From Lysobacterales bacterium (GTDB taxonomy: Bacteria; Pseudomonadota; Gammaproteobacteria; Xanthomonadales; Ahniellaceae), in NCBI GenBank assembly GCA_016721845.1, contig JADKHK010000013.1, positions 2,090,501 through 2,154,500 of the forward strand: a stretch of 64,000 nucleotides of DNA. Direction: 5' to 3'. The translations under genes were made by a program, and so were the position numbers. This document shows positions 63,830 through 64,000 of this stretch, piece after piece. The notes under the pieces were generated by a model. That model saw only the letters and a program-made list of their open reading frames with translations. It did not search any database and had not been told where the DNA came from. Position 1 is the first letter of the stretch, and every line of letters starts with the position of its first letter.

Positions 63830-64000
63830 GCGCGCTCGATCCCCAGACGCTGCTCGACCCATTTCGTCGCGACATCGAGGCCGCTGCGCTCGGTCGAGGA
63901 GAACAGTTGCACACTGGCCGCGGCACGATGATCGGCCAGCCCCTTGCGGACTGCATGCAGCACGTTGGTCCCGGCGCTGCGACCAAGCTTGTCGGCCTTG
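63826..64000 (-). CDS. engB: Ribosome-biogenesis GTPase EngB (YihA/YsxC), C-terminal part only
   Basis: About 57 codons from the right edge to the TAG at 63826 are visible. They show KADKLGRSAGTNVL, where KAD is the guanine-specificity (G4) motif of EngB, and SVQLFSSTERSGL, the G5 region (usually SxLxxxG). The N-terminal G1-G3 motifs lie outside the window, so the assignment rests on the tail. Confidence 0.8.
   Translation of the reverse strand, partial: KADKLGRSAGTNVLHAVRKGLADHRAAASVQLFSSTERSGLDVATKWVEQRLGIERA

Overview
This is a high-GC, gene-dense stretch of a gammaproteobacterial chromosome, most likely Lysobacterales (Xanthomonadales; Rhodanobacteraceae/Xanthomonadaceae-like). The case rests on an Xps-type type II secretion order (gspE-F-G-H-I-J-K-L-M-N-D, with GspC and the prepilin peptidase absent), the aroQ-accB-accC-prmA block, lptFG/pepA/holC, and a secreted protein ending in a DGFE tail. 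No rRNA, tRNA, CRISPR array or insertion sequence was recognised. No gene-free stretch exceeds 300 bp. The largest gaps are 47733-47941, 57444-57596, 28413-28564 and 18380-18532.

Layout. 1-13684 (minus): a complete type II secretion operon. It opens with a small membrane protein resembling the exosortase-H-associated family and ends with a lipoprotein, followed by a large secreted protein that runs off the left edge. 13689-18379 (minus): purL, carrying an apparent one-base frameshift, and dsbC with a clear intrinsic terminator. 18533-24887 (minus): a tandem RHS toxin chain sits between dsbC and xerD, two genes that are neighbours in many Gammaproteobacteria. It reads orphan RHS tip + putative immunity gene, full-length RHS (frameshifted) + putative immunity gene, then a truncated RHS head. 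The tips and immunity genes are visibly AT-richer than the surroundings. 24862-40135: envelope biogenesis (xerD, RDD protein, lptG/lptF, pepA, holC, waaA, LpxL-like acyltransferase, DUF2339/DUF3999 pair, GT2, O-antigen ligase-like protein, GT4, zinc-finger protein). 40205-47732: two unknown exported proteins, pirin, YceI, nitroreductase, ELM1-family protein, an MFS-acyltransferase fusion and an IPTL-CTERM-like surface protein. 47942-63829 (mostly plus): aroQ, accB, accC, prmA, DUF3426, DUF6776, bactofilin, erpA, nudC, then glnE (minus), a secreted M14 carboxypeptidase, xerC, a TauE-like permease, hslVU behind a good sigma-32-type promoter, an unknown protein and a DUF971 protein. The 3' end of engB (minus) enters at the right edge.

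How the genes fit together. Much of the window serves the cell envelope. The type II system exports folded periplasmic proteins (DsbC helps fold them), and several encoded proteins (1-1483, the M14 peptidase, the IPTL-CTERM protein) are plausible exported clients. lptFG, waaA, the LpxL-like acyltransferase and the GT4/ligase/GT2 operon build and transport LPS. accBC and the MFS-acyltransferase fusion feed membrane lipid. The RHS chain is the main accessory, fast-evolving element. Two single-base frameshifts (purL and RHS) could be real or could be assembly errors; the purL one argues for error, because purL is normally required for purine synthesis.
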